A stretch of 16,274 nucleotides of DNA, taken from Coprococcus sp. (GTDB lineage Bacteria; Bacillota; Clostridia; Lachnospirales; Lachnospiraceae). This document shows, in pieces, positions 7,001 through 14,849 of the stretch. Location: the NCBI GenBank assembly GCA_016297325.1, contig JAEDGW010000059.1, forward strand, positions 1 through 16,274. Direction: 5' to 3'. Below the pieces are notes generated by a model, which saw only the letters and a program-made list of their open reading frames with translations, was not told where the DNA came from and did no database searches. The stretch's first letter is position 1, and each line of letters begins with the position of its first letter. The position numbers and the translations under genes are program-made.

Positions 7001-7915
7001 TCAAAACTCTCCGATCATCCTCACCTCAGGCTCGAGGACTACATCATATTCCTCAGAAACCTTTGCTTTGACATCATCTATGAGTTTTATCACATCATCA
7101 GCCGTCGCATTGCCTCTGTTTACCACAAAACCACAATGCTTCTCTGACACCTGGGCATCTCCGACCCTGTAGCCGCGAAGTCCGGCATCCATGATAAGCT
7201 TTCCCGCAAAATATCCCTCAGGTCTCTTGAATGTAGACCCTGCAGAAGGATACTCAAGAGGCTGTTTTGTCCTTCTTGCCACTGCAAGCTCGCTCATCCT
7301 GTCATCTATACTCTTCTGATCCCCCGCCTCAAGCTTCATAGTGACATCAAGCACTATAAGATCTCTCTGCTGGATCACACTGTGTCTATATGAAAACTCC
7401 AGCTCATCAGCGCCAAATGTGTATATCTCACCATCAGCATCCATAGCTGTGACCTGGATCACGACATCCTTCATCTCACCACCGTAAGCTCCGGCATTCA
7501 TATATATAGCACCGCCGATGGTTCCGGGTATGCCCGACGCAAATTCCAGTCCCGTCAGCGAATTGTCCCTGGCCGCTCTGCTCACCTTTACGAGCATGGC
7601 CCCGGCCTGGGCCTTTATGATGCCGCCGTCAACTTTGATATCATTCATGTTGTCCATAATATTTATAACGGCACCTCTAAATCCCCTGTCACCGACGAGA
7701 AGATTACTTCCATTGCCAAGTATAAAATACGGAACATCCTGTGACCTGCACATTCTGAGTATCTCAGCTATCTGTTCCTTAGATTCCGGTCTGACGAATA
7801 TATCGGCGTTGCCGCCTATCCTGAATGTGGTGTGTTTCTTCATAGGTTCATCTGAAACTACATTGCCACTTCCCACTATATCCTGAAGTTTTCCTAATAT
7901 ATCTGTATCTGACAT
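7001..7915 (-). CDS. murB: UDP-N-acetylenolpyruvoylglucosamine reductase
   Basis: 304 residues, matching the shorter type II MurB. It is a cytosolic FAD enzyme that reduces UDP-GlcNAc-enolpyruvate with NADPH to UDP-N-acetylmuramate in peptidoglycan synthesis. The FAD-binding motifs are TTFRIGGNADIFVRP, GNGSNLLVGDRGFRG (about residues 62-76) and ASGIPGTIGGAIYMNAGAYG. SAGSTFKRP carries the catalytic Ser, HCGFVVN follows, and LEPEV near the C-terminus gives the catalytic Glu. The ATG at 7915 follows GAGGT by about six bases. It heads the murB-rapZ-whiA-crh unit, with its own promoter (7946-7974) and weak terminator-like hairpins upstream, so it is probably transcribed independently of hprK-glucokinase. 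Confidence 0.97.
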   Translation of the reverse strand: MSDTDILGKLQDIVGSGNVVSDEPMKKHTTFRIGGNADIFVRPESKEQIAEILRMCRSQDVPYFILGNGSNLLVGDRGFRGAVINIMDNMNDIKVDGGIIKAQAGAMLVKVSRAARDNSLTGLEFASGIPGTIGGAIYMNAGAYGGEMKDVVIQVTAMDADGEIYTFGADELEFSYRHSVIQQRDLIVLDVTMKLEAGDQKSIDDRMSELAVARRTKQPLEYPSAGSTFKRPEGYFAGKLIMDAGLRGYRVGDAQVSEKHCGFVVNRGNATADDVIKLIDDVKAKVSEEYDVVLEPEVRMIGEF

Positions 7916-7945
7916 ATATACCTCATATATCTAATCACTTATAAT

Positions 7946-7974
7946 ATTATTCCTGCTATCATTCCGTGATGCAA
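7946..7974 (-). promoter_or_regulatory. Candidate sigma-A promoter of the murB operon
   Basis: On the minus strand, -35 TTGCAT (7969-7974) and -10 AATAAT (7946-7951, five of six consensus bases) are spaced by 17. A second TTGCAT sits immediately upstream of the first. A start near 7939 would leave a leader of about 24 bases before the murB ATG, long enough for its GAGGT site. Confidence 0.55.
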
Positions 7975-7978
7975 ATGC

Positions 7979-8015
7979 AAAATTAAAAGCACCCCCATAA
8001 CATGAAACTGCTTTT
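7979..8015 (-). terminator. Possible weak intrinsic terminator between glucokinase and murB
   Basis: A 7-bp stem AAAAGCA / TGCTTTT (8009-8015 with 7985-7991) with a 17-base loop is followed on the minus strand by AATTTT. The stem is AT-rich and the loop long, so termination may be partial. It lies just upstream of the murB promoter. Confidence 0.4.
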
Positions 8016-8042
8016 CCTACACACATCCTGCGATGACACAAA

Positions 8043-8115
8043 ATAAAAGTCTTTAATGTACTTAAAGCCAGGCTAACGCCAGCTAATAACCTCATCATAC
8101 ATTAAAGACTTTTAT
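8043..8115. repeat. Perfect 18-bp inverted repeat around a 37-base core
   Basis: ATAAAAGTCTTTAATGTA at 8043-8060 is the exact reverse complement of 8098-8115. The core (8061-8097) can form a small internal pairing (GGUUA with UAGCC on the minus strand). The first arm can also pair locally: CTTTAA at 8051-8056 with TTAAAG at 8062-8067. The arms end in TTTTAT, so either strand gives a stem followed by a T-rich tail. It may be a bidirectional terminator for the glucokinase transcript, a structured RNA or a miniature repeat element. The rest of the 7916-8220 spacer holds the murB promoter, the 7979-8015 hairpin and a weak A/T hairpin at 8172-8193; no coding frame of note was seen. Confidence 0.7.
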
Positions 8116-8220
8116 AATTCAATATCAAAAATCAATAGAAATTCGACGTCTTTTCATATCATATTGGATAATTTAACAAAAAATACTGTTAAAAATTACC
8201 AAATTCGTGTTTTTACGCTT

Positions 8221-9162
8221 TTATCTGCCAAGAATACTGCGTGCTGCACCGTATATTCCTGCATCATTTCCAAGCTCTGCAAGTGCGAACTCTGTTCTGC
8301 GGCATGCATGGAAAGCATACTTTACAAAATACTCTTTTACAGCATCTGTGAGTATAGCTCCGGCTTTGGACACACCGCCACCGATTACAAATATCTCAGG
8401 ATCAACTACGCATGCGATCTGTGCAAGAGTTCTTCCAAGTATATGAGCCTGCTTGTCCACAACCTCTCCTGCAAGTTCGTCGCCTGACTTTGCAAGATCA
8501 AACACGTCCTTAGCTGTTACAGTCTCAAGATCTCTGAGTGCCGACTTCTTATCTGAAGCAGCCATAGCTCTTGTGGCAAGTCTTACAACACCTGTAGCAG
8601 ATGTATACTGCTCAAGACATCCCTTGTTGCCGCAACCACATATCTCATCCTCGTTCTCATCAACACATATATGTCCGATCTCTCCGCCTGCGCCGTTCAC
8701 GCCAAAGAGCATCTTGCCATTCAGGATGATTCCTCCGCCAACTCCAGTTCCAAGAGTTACCATAACAACATTGCTGTGGCCTTTTCCGCCGCCCTGCCAC
8801 ATCTCTCCGAGAGCAGCAACATTTGCATCGTTTCCTGCCTTTACCGGCATATCAATAAGCTTGCCGAGTTCCTCCTCGACATTTATAATTCCCCAGCCAA
8901 GGTTTACACACTTTAATACAGTTCCATCTTCCTTTACAGGTCCAGGAACTCCGATTCCTACACCTTCTGTGTCTCCTGCTGCAATGTTCTTCTCAGCCAT
9001 CTTGTTCTTTATAGAATCAGCGATATCAGGGAGCACATTCTTACCGCCATCCTCAGTACGGGTCTTTATCTCCCACTTGTCCAGAAGTTCACCCTCTGTT
9101 GTGAAAAGTCCCATCTTAACTGTTGTTCCTCCGACATCTACTCCAAATACATACTTTGACAT
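8221..9162 (-). CDS. glcK: ROK-family glucokinase
   Basis: 313 residues from the ATG at 9162. The longest frame starts at 9180, but its first codons contain the Shine-Dalgarno GGAAGGAGAAGGA. ROK glucokinases phosphorylate glucose with ATP in the cytosol to give glucose-6-phosphate. Seen in order: the phosphate motif FGVDVGGTTVKMGLF at the N-terminus, GIGVPGPV, NDANVAALGE, TLGTGVGGGIILNG, GGEIGH, and the zinc-binding cysteines in CGCGNKGCLEQY. It follows hprK by 58 bases with no obvious terminator, only a short imperfect hairpin around GCC-GCATAA-GGC, so the two genes probably share the hprK promoter. Its neighbourhood suggests sugar phosphorylation tied to HprK signalling. The exact sugar is not proven; the family also contains mannose and N-acetyl sugar kinases. 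Confidence 0.92.
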   Translation of the reverse strand: MSKYVFGVDVGGTTVKMGLFTTEGELLDKWEIKTRTEDGGKNVLPDIADSIKNKMAEKNIAAGDTEGVGIGVPGPVKEDGTVLKCVNLGWGIINVEEELGKLIDMPVKAGNDANVAALGEMWQGGGKGHSNVVMVTLGTGVGGGIILNGKMLFGVNGAGGEIGHICVDENEDEICGCGNKGCLEQYTSATGVVRLATRAMAASDKKSALRDLETVTAKDVFDLAKSGDELAGEVVDKQAHILGRTLAQIACVVDPEIFVIGGGVSKAGAILTDAVKEYFVKYAFHACRRTEFALAELGNDAGIYGAARSILGR

Positions 9163-9220
9163 GATTCCTTCTCCTTCCATACTGGTCCATTTATATATAA
9201 GCCTTATGCGGCATATATCA

Positions 9221-10171
9221 TCACTTGTCTGAATTGCCTCCGTTGCCCTTCATGATATTCTGTGTAACTCTGTTGTAAAGCTCCTGTGCTGCGTTGTAAC
9301 CCATCTTCTTCTGTCTGTGGTTTACTGCGGCAGACTCAACTATGATCGCAATATTCCTTCCCGGTCTGATAGGTATGTTGTGTGATACCACCTTATTGCC
9401 AAGGAATTCCATATAGTTGTCCTCAAGTCCAAGTCTGTCATATTCCGTATCCTTGCTCCACTCCTCAAGATTGATGACAAGATCGATATTCTGATCTATC
9501 TTAACACACTCAACACCGAACAGAGACTTGACATCTATGATACCTATACCGCGAAGTTCTATGAAATGTCTGGTTATGTCAGGGGCACGTCCAACGAGCG
9601 TGGCATCACTGACCTTCTTGATCTCAACAACATCATCCGCAACCAGTCTGTGGCCTCTCTTCAAAAGCTCAAGAGCTGCCTCAGATTTACCGATTCCGCT
9701 CTCACCCATGATGAGAACTCCCTCGCCGTATACATCGACCAGAACTGCGTGGACAGATATCCTCGGAGCAAGCTCCACGTGAAGCCATCTGTCAACCTCA
9801 TGCACAAATGCTGATGTCACGGCATCAGATGTAAGTACCGGCACTCCATGCTTCTTCGCCATCTCTATGATGAACGGATAAGGCTCCAGTCCACGGCAGA
9901 ATATGAGACATGGCGGCTTGTACGAGAAGAACTCGTCCATGATCCTTTTGTTCTCCTCCTCGGTATGCATGGCAGCCACATAGGCATGCTCAACGTTACC
10001 ACATATCTGTATCCTTCCGGCATCAAAATGTTCGAAGAATCCACCGAACTGCACTGCCGGTCTATTCATACCCGGATCCTGGATAAGGATCTTGTCCGTA
10101 TCTATCTCTGGTGTATGATTTTTCAGGCTCATCTTCTCGATAAGCTGCGTAACTGTAACACTATAAACCAT
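9221..10171 (-). CDS. hprK: HPr kinase/phosphorylase
   Basis: 316 residues, normal for HprK. This cytosolic hexameric enzyme phosphorylates Ser46 of HPr and Crh with ATP or pyrophosphate, and removes it when phosphate is high. The regulatory N-terminal domain covers about residues 1-130. The catalytic domain has His141 in SVHAVLVDVYGEG, the P-loop GESGIGKS (156-163) followed by Glu164, the acidic pair in LVADDVVEI (about 178-183), RGIGIIDVKSLFG (about 207-219), and the C-terminal HNIPIRPGRNIAIIVESAA block. The ATG at 10171 follows AGGGGA with five bases between. It has a consensus promoter (10245-10274) and a leader with a possible mini-ORF. The likely substrate in this window is the Crh-like protein at 4828-5085. 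Confidence 0.97.
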   Translation of the reverse strand: MVYSVTVTQLIEKMSLKNHTPEIDTDKILIQDPGMNRPAVQFGGFFEHFDAGRIQICGNVEHAYVAAMHTEEENKRIMDEFFSYKPPCLIFCRGLEPYPFIIEMAKKHGVPVLTSDAVTSAFVHEVDRWLHVELAPRISVHAVLVDVYGEGVLIMGESGIGKSEAALELLKRGHRLVADDVVEIKKVSDATLVGRAPDITRHFIELRGIGIIDVKSLFGVECVKIDQNIDLVINLEEWSKDTEYDRLGLEDNYMEFLGNKVVSHNIPIRPGRNIAIIVESAAVNHRQKKMGYNAAQELYNRVTQNIMKGNGGNSDK

Positions 10172-10186
10172 AAAAATCCCCTGTGA

Positions 10187-10204
10187 TTACTGAAGTTTCA
10201 GCAT
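10187..10204 (-). promoter_or_regulatory. Possible five-codon leader ORF upstream of hprK
   Basis: Inside the hprK leader an ATG at 10204 opens MLKLQ followed by TAA. It is preceded by the purine-rich AGAGGAAAGGAAG about five bases upstream, a better ribosome site than that of hprK itself. It ends 15 bases before the hprK ATG, in the same frame. It may be a translated leader peptide or a chance frame beside a standby ribosome site. Confidence 0.3.
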
Positions 10205-10244
10205 CAGCTTCCTTTCCTCTTGTTTTATGTCATAATTACCATTA

Positions 10245-10274
10245 ATTATACTTATGTGCAAACAGTATTGTCAA
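10245..10274 (-). promoter_or_regulatory. Consensus sigma-A promoter of hprK
   Basis: On the minus strand, a perfect -35 TTGACA (10269-10274) and a perfect -10 TATAAT (10245-10250) are separated by 18 bases. The predicted leader is about 65 bases to the hprK ATG. Confidence 0.9.
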
Positions 10275-10307
10275 GGACAGCATCCCATTTTTAAATGCAT
10301 TTTCCAG

Positions 10308-10337
10308 ATGACATACACCATTTGCGGGTGCTATACT
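10308..10337 (+). promoter_or_regulatory. Candidate sigma-A promoter of uvrC
   Basis: -35 ATGACA (10308-10313) and -10 TATACT (10332-10337) each match five of six consensus bases, with an 18-base spacer. It is divergent from the hprK promoter, with 33 bases between the two -35 boxes. A short palindrome AAATGCATTT (10293-10302) lies between them. I see no Firmicutes-type LexA box (CGAAC-N4-GTTCG). Confidence 0.65.
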
Positions 10338-10362
10338 AAACTATATTTTTGAGGTGACAGAT

Positions 10363-12231
10363 ATGTTTGATTTTGAAGAAGAACTTAAGAAACTTCCCCA
10401 CGTGCCAGGAGTATATCTGATGCACGATTCCGGGGATCACATTATATACGTCGGCAAAGCGATCGATCTCTACAACAGGGTTCATCAGTATTTCCAGACG
10501 GGATACAAGAAATCTCCCAAGATCCAGAAGATGGTGTCACATATAGCATGGTTTGAATATATCGTCTGCGGCTCCGAGATCGAAGCTCTGGTACTTGAGT
10601 GCAATCTCATAAAGGAACACCGCCCGCATTACAACACCATGCTCACAGACGACAAGGGCTATCCCTACATCAGGATCACAGTAGAGGAGGATTATCCCCG
10701 TATTCTGTACAGCCACCAGATGAGGCGTGACCACTCCAAATATTTTGGGCCATACACCAACTCCAAGGCTGTGAAAGATATTATCGAGCTTTTAAAAAAG
10801 CTGTATCACATAAGAAGCTGCAACCGCAATCTTCCAAAGGATATCGGTCTGGAAAGGCCATGCCTCTACCACCAGATCAAGCAGTGTGACGCTCCATGTC
10901 AGGGATATATATCAAAGGAAGACTACAACAGCCATATCCAGGATGCGATCAGCTTTTTAAACGGCAACCACGGACACATAATCCGCGATCTTGAAAGACA
11001 GATGAAGGAGCTCGCCGCAGAGATGGAATTTGAGGAGGCCGCCCAGATCAGAGATCTCATAAAGAGCATCCAGCACATAGAGACCACCCAGAGGGTTGGA
11101 GACACCAAGGCAGACGACAGAGATGTCATAGCCATGGCAACCGACCATGCAAATGAATGCGTTATATCCATCTTCTTTGTCAGATCCGGCAAGATGATAG
11201 GAAGGGAACACTACCATATGAGCGGAGTGAACGCCGAGAAATACAGCACCATCATGGAATCATTTCTCAAGCAATACTACGCCTCCACCCCTTATCTGCC
11301 AAAGGAGATCATCATAGAACAGCCAATCGAGGATTCAGAAGTCATCGAGGAATATCTCAGCGAAAGAAGGGGCAGCCAGGTTCACATCGTGATTCCGCAG
11401 AAGGGCGATAAGCAGAAACTTCTAAAGCTCGCCCGCGACAACGCATTTCTTGTGATGAACCAGGATGCGGACAAACTAAAACGCGAAAAGGAACGCACTG
11501 AGGGAGCTGCCAAAGAGCTTGCAGAGCTGATAGGTGTACCTTCCGCAAGGAGACTCGAAGCGTTTGATATATCGCACATAAGCGGCTACCACTCCGTGGC
11601 ATCCATGGTCGTGTTTGAAAACGGCCGAGCCAAGAAGAATGACTACCGAAAGTTCAAACTCAGAACCATCGACGGACCTGATGATTACGCAAGTATGAGG
11701 GAGGTCCTAACCCGCCGTTTCACGGATGAGAGGTTCAACATATACCCGGACATACTCATGATGGACGGTGGACGCGGCCAGGTGAATATCGCCCTTGAGG
11801 TTCTGGATAATCTTGGCCTTTCGATCCCGGTATGTGGAATGGTGAAGGACGACCACCACAGAACCAGAGGCCTTTACTACAACAATAAAGAGATTGAATT
11901 TCCTGCTGGAACCCAGGCTTTCAATATGATAACGAGACTTCAGGACGAGGCGCACCGCTTTGCCATAGAGTACCACCGGAGTCTCAGAAGCAAATCTCAG
12001 ATACACTCAGTTCTCGATGACATAGAAGGAATCGGCCCGGCAAGAAGGAAGACCCTCCTGGCGTACTTCAAAGACATTGAGGGGATCAAGACCGCAAGCC
12101 TTGCAGACCTGGAGATCCCAAGTGGTATGACAAAGGCATCTGCAAAAGCAGTGTATGAATTTTTCCACAAAGATGAAGCCCCAAATGGAAACGATTCTGA
12201 CAACAAAAAGGATCCGGAAAGCAGTAAATAA
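10363..12231 (+). CDS. uvrC: Excinuclease ABC subunit C
   Basis: 622 residues from the ATG at 10363. The longest frame starts at a GTG at 10354 that belongs to the Shine-Dalgarno GAGGTG, seven bases before the ATG. UvrC makes the 3' and 5' incisions in nucleotide excision repair after UvrA/UvrB damage recognition. Seen in order: the GIY-YIG nuclease domain (GVYLMHDSGDHIIYVGKA, about residues 15-32), a four-cysteine segment fitting the reported iron-sulfur site (CNRNLP, RPCLY, QCDAPC), the UVR helix (DLERQMKELAAEMEFEEAAQ), the RNase H-like nuclease (LEAFDISHISG, ILMMDGGRGQV, VKDDHHRTRG) and the helix-hairpin-helix DNA-binding tail (DDIEGIGPARRKTLL). The C-terminal about 20 residues are low complexity and polar. 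It is followed 56 bases later by the nucleotidase gene on the same strand. Confidence 0.98.
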   Translation: MFDFEEELKKLPHVPGVYLMHDSGDHIIYVGKAIDLYNRVHQYFQTGYKKSPKIQKMVSHIAWFEYIVCGSEIEALVLECNLIKEHRPHYNTMLTDDKGYPYIRITVEEDYPRILYSHQMRRDHSKYFGPYTNSKAVKDIIELLKKLYHIRSCNRNLPKDIGLERPCLYHQIKQCDAPCQGYISKEDYNSHIQDAISFLNGNHGHIIRDLERQMKELAAEMEFEEAAQIRDLIKSIQHIETTQRVGDTKADDRDVIAMATDHANECVISIFFVRSGKMIGREHYHMSGVNAEKYSTIMESFLKQYYASTPYLPKEIIIEQPIEDSEVIEEYLSERRGSQVHIVIPQKGDKQKLLKLARDNAFLVMNQDADKLKREKERTEGAAKELAELIGVPSARRLEAFDISHISGYHSVASMVVFENGRAKKNDYRKFKLRTIDGPDDYASMREVLTRRFTDERFNIYPDILMMDGGRGQVNIALEVLDNLGLSIPVCGMVKDDHHRTRGLYYNNKEIEFPAGTQAFNMITRLQDEAHRFAIEYHRSLRSKSQIHSVLDDIEGIGPARRKTLLAYFKDIEGIKTASLADLEIPSGMTKASAKAVYEFFHKDEAPNGNDSDNKKDPESSK

Positions 12232-12287
12232 CATTAGTTCCGGAAAAATTTAAGGATAAAGATGATAAAGATAAGGAAGAGATAGAT

Positions 12288-12929
12288 ATGAACAAAGACA
12301 TACTCAACGAAAAAAATACAGACGCCAACACAGAATACAATTTTTTTGCAATGATATCACGAATGAAGTACATCAACAGATGGGCTCTCATGAGGAACAG
12401 CAGGGAGGAAAGCCTGTGCGAACACTGCCTTGAAGTCAGCATGATAGCACACGCCCTGGCAACCATAGGCAACATACGTTACGGCAGACATCTGAACGCC
12501 GAGAGAGCCGCCCTCATAGGACTCTACCACGATGCCTCAGAGATAATCACAGGAGACATGCCAACCCCTGTCAAATACTACAACAGCGAAATCAAAAACG
12601 CCTTCAAGGATGTGGAGGATATCGCCTGCCACACACTTTTAGACAAGCTGCCCGAAGACCTGAAGGCCTCATATATGCCTATATTCTTCAAAGACGAAAG
12701 TGATGAGAATGATGTCTATTTGTGGAAACTTGTGAAAGCTGCAGACAAGCTGTCTGCGCTCATCAAATGCATGGAAGAGACAGCTTCCGGAAACACTGAG
12801 TTTTCAAGTGCCATGAGCACCATCATGTCCTCAGTGTCCAGACTGTCTGAAGATTACCCGGAGGTAAATGATTTTGTATGTCAGTTCATCCCGGCCTATG
12901 GAAAGACCCTGGATGAACTTCAGGACTGA
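12288..12929 (+). CDS. yfbR: YfbR-type HD-domain 5'-deoxynucleotidase
   Basis: 213 residues. YfbR enzymes remove the 5' phosphate from deoxyribonucleoside monophosphates using a divalent metal bound by an HD domain. Seen here are INRWALMRNSREESLCEHCLEV (quoted in part: RWALMR at about 31-36 and His46), the HD pair at about 81-82 followed by SEIITGDMPTPVKYY (Glu85, Asp90), and a late Asp in KAADKLSALIKC. All belong to the YfbR pattern. The N-terminal about 20 residues are an extra polar stretch. The ATG follows AAGGAAGAG by six bases. It is probably cotranscribed with uvrC, linking DNA repair and nucleotide-pool clean-up. Its stop overlaps the ftsH stop by 10 bases on the opposite strand, so no intergenic terminator separates the convergent genes. 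Confidence 0.88.
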   Translation: MNKDILNEKNTDANTEYNFFAMISRMKYINRWALMRNSREESLCEHCLEVSMIAHALATIGNIRYGRHLNAERAALIGLYHDASEIITGDMPTPVKYYNSEIKNAFKDVEDIACHTLLDKLPEDLKASYMPIFFKDESDENDVYLWKLVKAADKLSALIKCMEETASGNTEFSSAMSTIMSSVSRLSEDYPEVNDFVCQFIPAYGKTLDELQD

Positions 12930-14797
12930 TTTTCCGGATTTTCAACTCTGTTGAATATATCCATGAACTCTTTTCCTGTTATTGATTCTTTTTCTATGAG
13001 ATATTTTGCGATCTCGTCAAGTGCTGTCATATGCTCTGCCAGCATAGATTTCGCCTTGTCATACGACTCTTTCAGAACGTTCTTTATCTCGTCGTCAACC
13101 TTTGCTGCAGTCTTATCAGAGCACTGCAGCACTGAGTTCCTGTCCAGATATTTTCCCTGAACAGATTCAAGCTGCATCAGACCAAATCTGTCTGACATGC
13201 CGTACATGGTTATCATGGCTCTAACCGTCTTGGTTGCCTGCTCTATATCATTGGCAGCTCCGGTCGTCACGGAATCGAACACAAGCTCCTCGGCGGCTCT
13301 TCCTCCAAGAGTCGTCACAACATTCGCCATGAGCTCATCCTTTGTCTCCATGTACTTCTCCTCTTCCGGCACCTGCCACACATAGCCGAGTGAACCCATG
13401 GTTCTTGGAACTATGGTTATCCTCTGTACCGGTTCAGTGTGTTTCTGAAGTGCCACAAGAAGAGCATGTCCAACCTCATGGTATGCCACAACCTTCTTCT
13501 CCTGTTCACCGAGAAGTTTTCCTTTCTTCTCTTTTCCGGCAAATACAAGTTCCACGGCACCTATGAGATCCGCCTGTGACACGGTATTTCTTCCTGAACG
13601 CACTGCGGTAAGCGCAGCCTCATTTATAATATTCGCAAGATCCGCTCCCACAGCTCCTGCAGTTGCCAGGGCAAGTTCTCTGAGGTCAACGCTCTCATCC
13701 ATCTTGACATTTCTCGAATGGACTTTCAGCGTGTCTATTCGTCCCTGTAGATCAGGTTTTTCAACTATGACCCTGCGGTCGAATCTTCCCGGTCTTAAGA
13801 GTGCCTTATCAAGCGTCTCAGGTCTGTTTGTCGCCGCAAGTATGACAATTCCCTTTGAAGTATCAAATCCATCCATCTCAGCAAGGAGCTGGTTGAGTGT
13901 CTGTTCTCTCTCTGAATCTCCGCCCCTCACGCTGTCACGGCTCTGTCCTATGGCGTCTATCTCATCGATAAATATGATACACGGAGCCATATCTGCCGCC
14001 TGTTTGAACAGATCCCTTACTCTGGACGCTCCAACACCCACATACATCTCCACAAAACTTGATCCTGACATGGAGAAAAATGGTACATTTGCCTCTCCTG
14101 CCACAGCTTTTGCAAGAAGCGTCTTTCCGGTTCCCGGAGGGCCGACAAGAAGCGCTCCCTTCGGAAGCTTCGCTCCTATATCAAGGTATCTCTTCGGATT
14201 GTGCAGGAAATCAACCATCTCCGTGAGGGATTCCTTTGCCTCATCCTCTCCTGCCACATCCGCAAACGTCACACCTGTTTTCTTCTCCATATATACCTTA
14301 GCATTTGATTTGCCAAATCCCATCATGCCGCCGCGCTTCGTGATGAGCGACAAAAACAGATAGAACGCAGCTATCATCACCACATACGACAGTATCGTGC
14401 CGATCATGGCCGATCCACTCTCATCCTTGCCCTCATATGTCGTGGCAAATTTTTCATGGGCATTCTTCAGCCTGTCTGCAAGCCTGTCATCACTTATCCT
14501 GACCGTGACATATGTGTTCTTGTCTATATTCCCATCTTCATCTTTTGAAGTGAAACGTATCTTCTTTGAATATATCTCTGCGTTTTCAACCTCGCCGTTC
14601 TGGAGCATCTCTATAAAGCCGCTGTACGGTATCTCTTTCTTTGTGCCATTTGATATCTTATCATAAGCACGCCAGCAGAGCAGTGTCAGAACAACTGATA
14701 TCACAAGCAGAACTATCACATTCCGGTTCTTGCCGTTCTTGCCGCCGCCATCGCTGTTTTTCTTGTTGTCTTTGTCTTCCTGATAATTATTATCCAA
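12920..14797 (-). CDS. ftsH: FtsH-family ATP-dependent membrane zinc protease
   Basis: 625 residues, usual for FtsH. It is a membrane-anchored hexamer that unfolds and degrades membrane and cytosolic proteins. Order: a polar N-terminal tail (about 1-25), TM1 (about 27-42), an extracytoplasmic domain, TM2 (about 131-151), the AAA+ module with Walker A GPPGTGKT (219-226), pore motif MYVGVG (251-256), Walker B IIFIDEID (274-281) and second-region-of-homology AATNRPETLDKALLRPGRFDRR, then the protease site HEVGH (440-444). The common forms are FVG in the pore and HEAGH in the protease. The start is TTG at 14797 with AAAGGAG seven bases upstream; no ATG precedes TM1. It lies 52 bases after the zinc-ribbon protein gene. 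No tilS or hpt gene lies beside it, so this may be one of several FtsH paralogs. Confidence 0.96.
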   Translation of the reverse strand: MDNNYQEDKDNKKNSDGGGKNGKNRNVIVLLVISVVLTLLCWRAYDKISNGTKKEIPYSGFIEMLQNGEVENAEIYSKKIRFTSKDEDGNIDKNTYVTVRISDDRLADRLKNAHEKFATTYEGKDESGSAMIGTILSYVVMIAAFYLFLSLITKRGGMMGFGKSNAKVYMEKKTGVTFADVAGEDEAKESLTEMVDFLHNPKRYLDIGAKLPKGALLVGPPGTGKTLLAKAVAGEANVPFFSMSGSSFVEMYVGVGASRVRDLFKQAADMAPCIIFIDEIDAIGQSRDSVRGGDSEREQTLNQLLAEMDGFDTSKGIVILAATNRPETLDKALLRPGRFDRRVIVEKPDLQGRIDTLKVHSRNVKMDESVDLRELALATAGAVGADLANIINEAALTAVRSGRNTVSQADLIGAVELVFAGKEKKGKLLGEQEKKVVAYHEVGHALLVALQKHTEPVQRITIVPRTMGSLGYVWQVPEEEKYMETKDELMANVVTTLGGRAAEELVFDSVTTGAANDIEQATKTVRAMITMYGMSDRFGLMQLESVQGKYLDRNSVLQCSDKTAAKVDDEIKNVLKESYDKAKSMLAEHMTALDEIAKYLIEKESITGKEFMDIFNRVENPENQS

Positions 14798-14849
14798 GCC
14801 TCTTCTCCTTTATTCTGCTATCATCCTGATGTCTTTATATGTTATATGT

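Noticed and set aside
9163..9220. Imperfect hairpin ATATATGCC-GCATAA-GGCTTATATAT between hprK and glucokinase
   Set aside because: Only three GC pairs, an internal mismatch and no T-run; not enough for a terminator call.
8453..9232. 259-codon plus-strand open frame antisense to the glucokinase gene
   Set aside because: Serine/proline-rich, low-complexity translation typical of an antisense shadow; the minus-strand frame has all ROK motifs.
10293..10302. 10-bp palindrome AAATGCATTT between the hprK and uvrC promoters
   Set aside because: Short and AT-rich; matches no operator I know, and does not resemble a LexA box.
13563..14363. 266-codon plus-strand open frame antisense to ftsH
   Set aside because: Falls wholly opposite the conserved AAA+ and protease coding region; its translation has no domain pattern.
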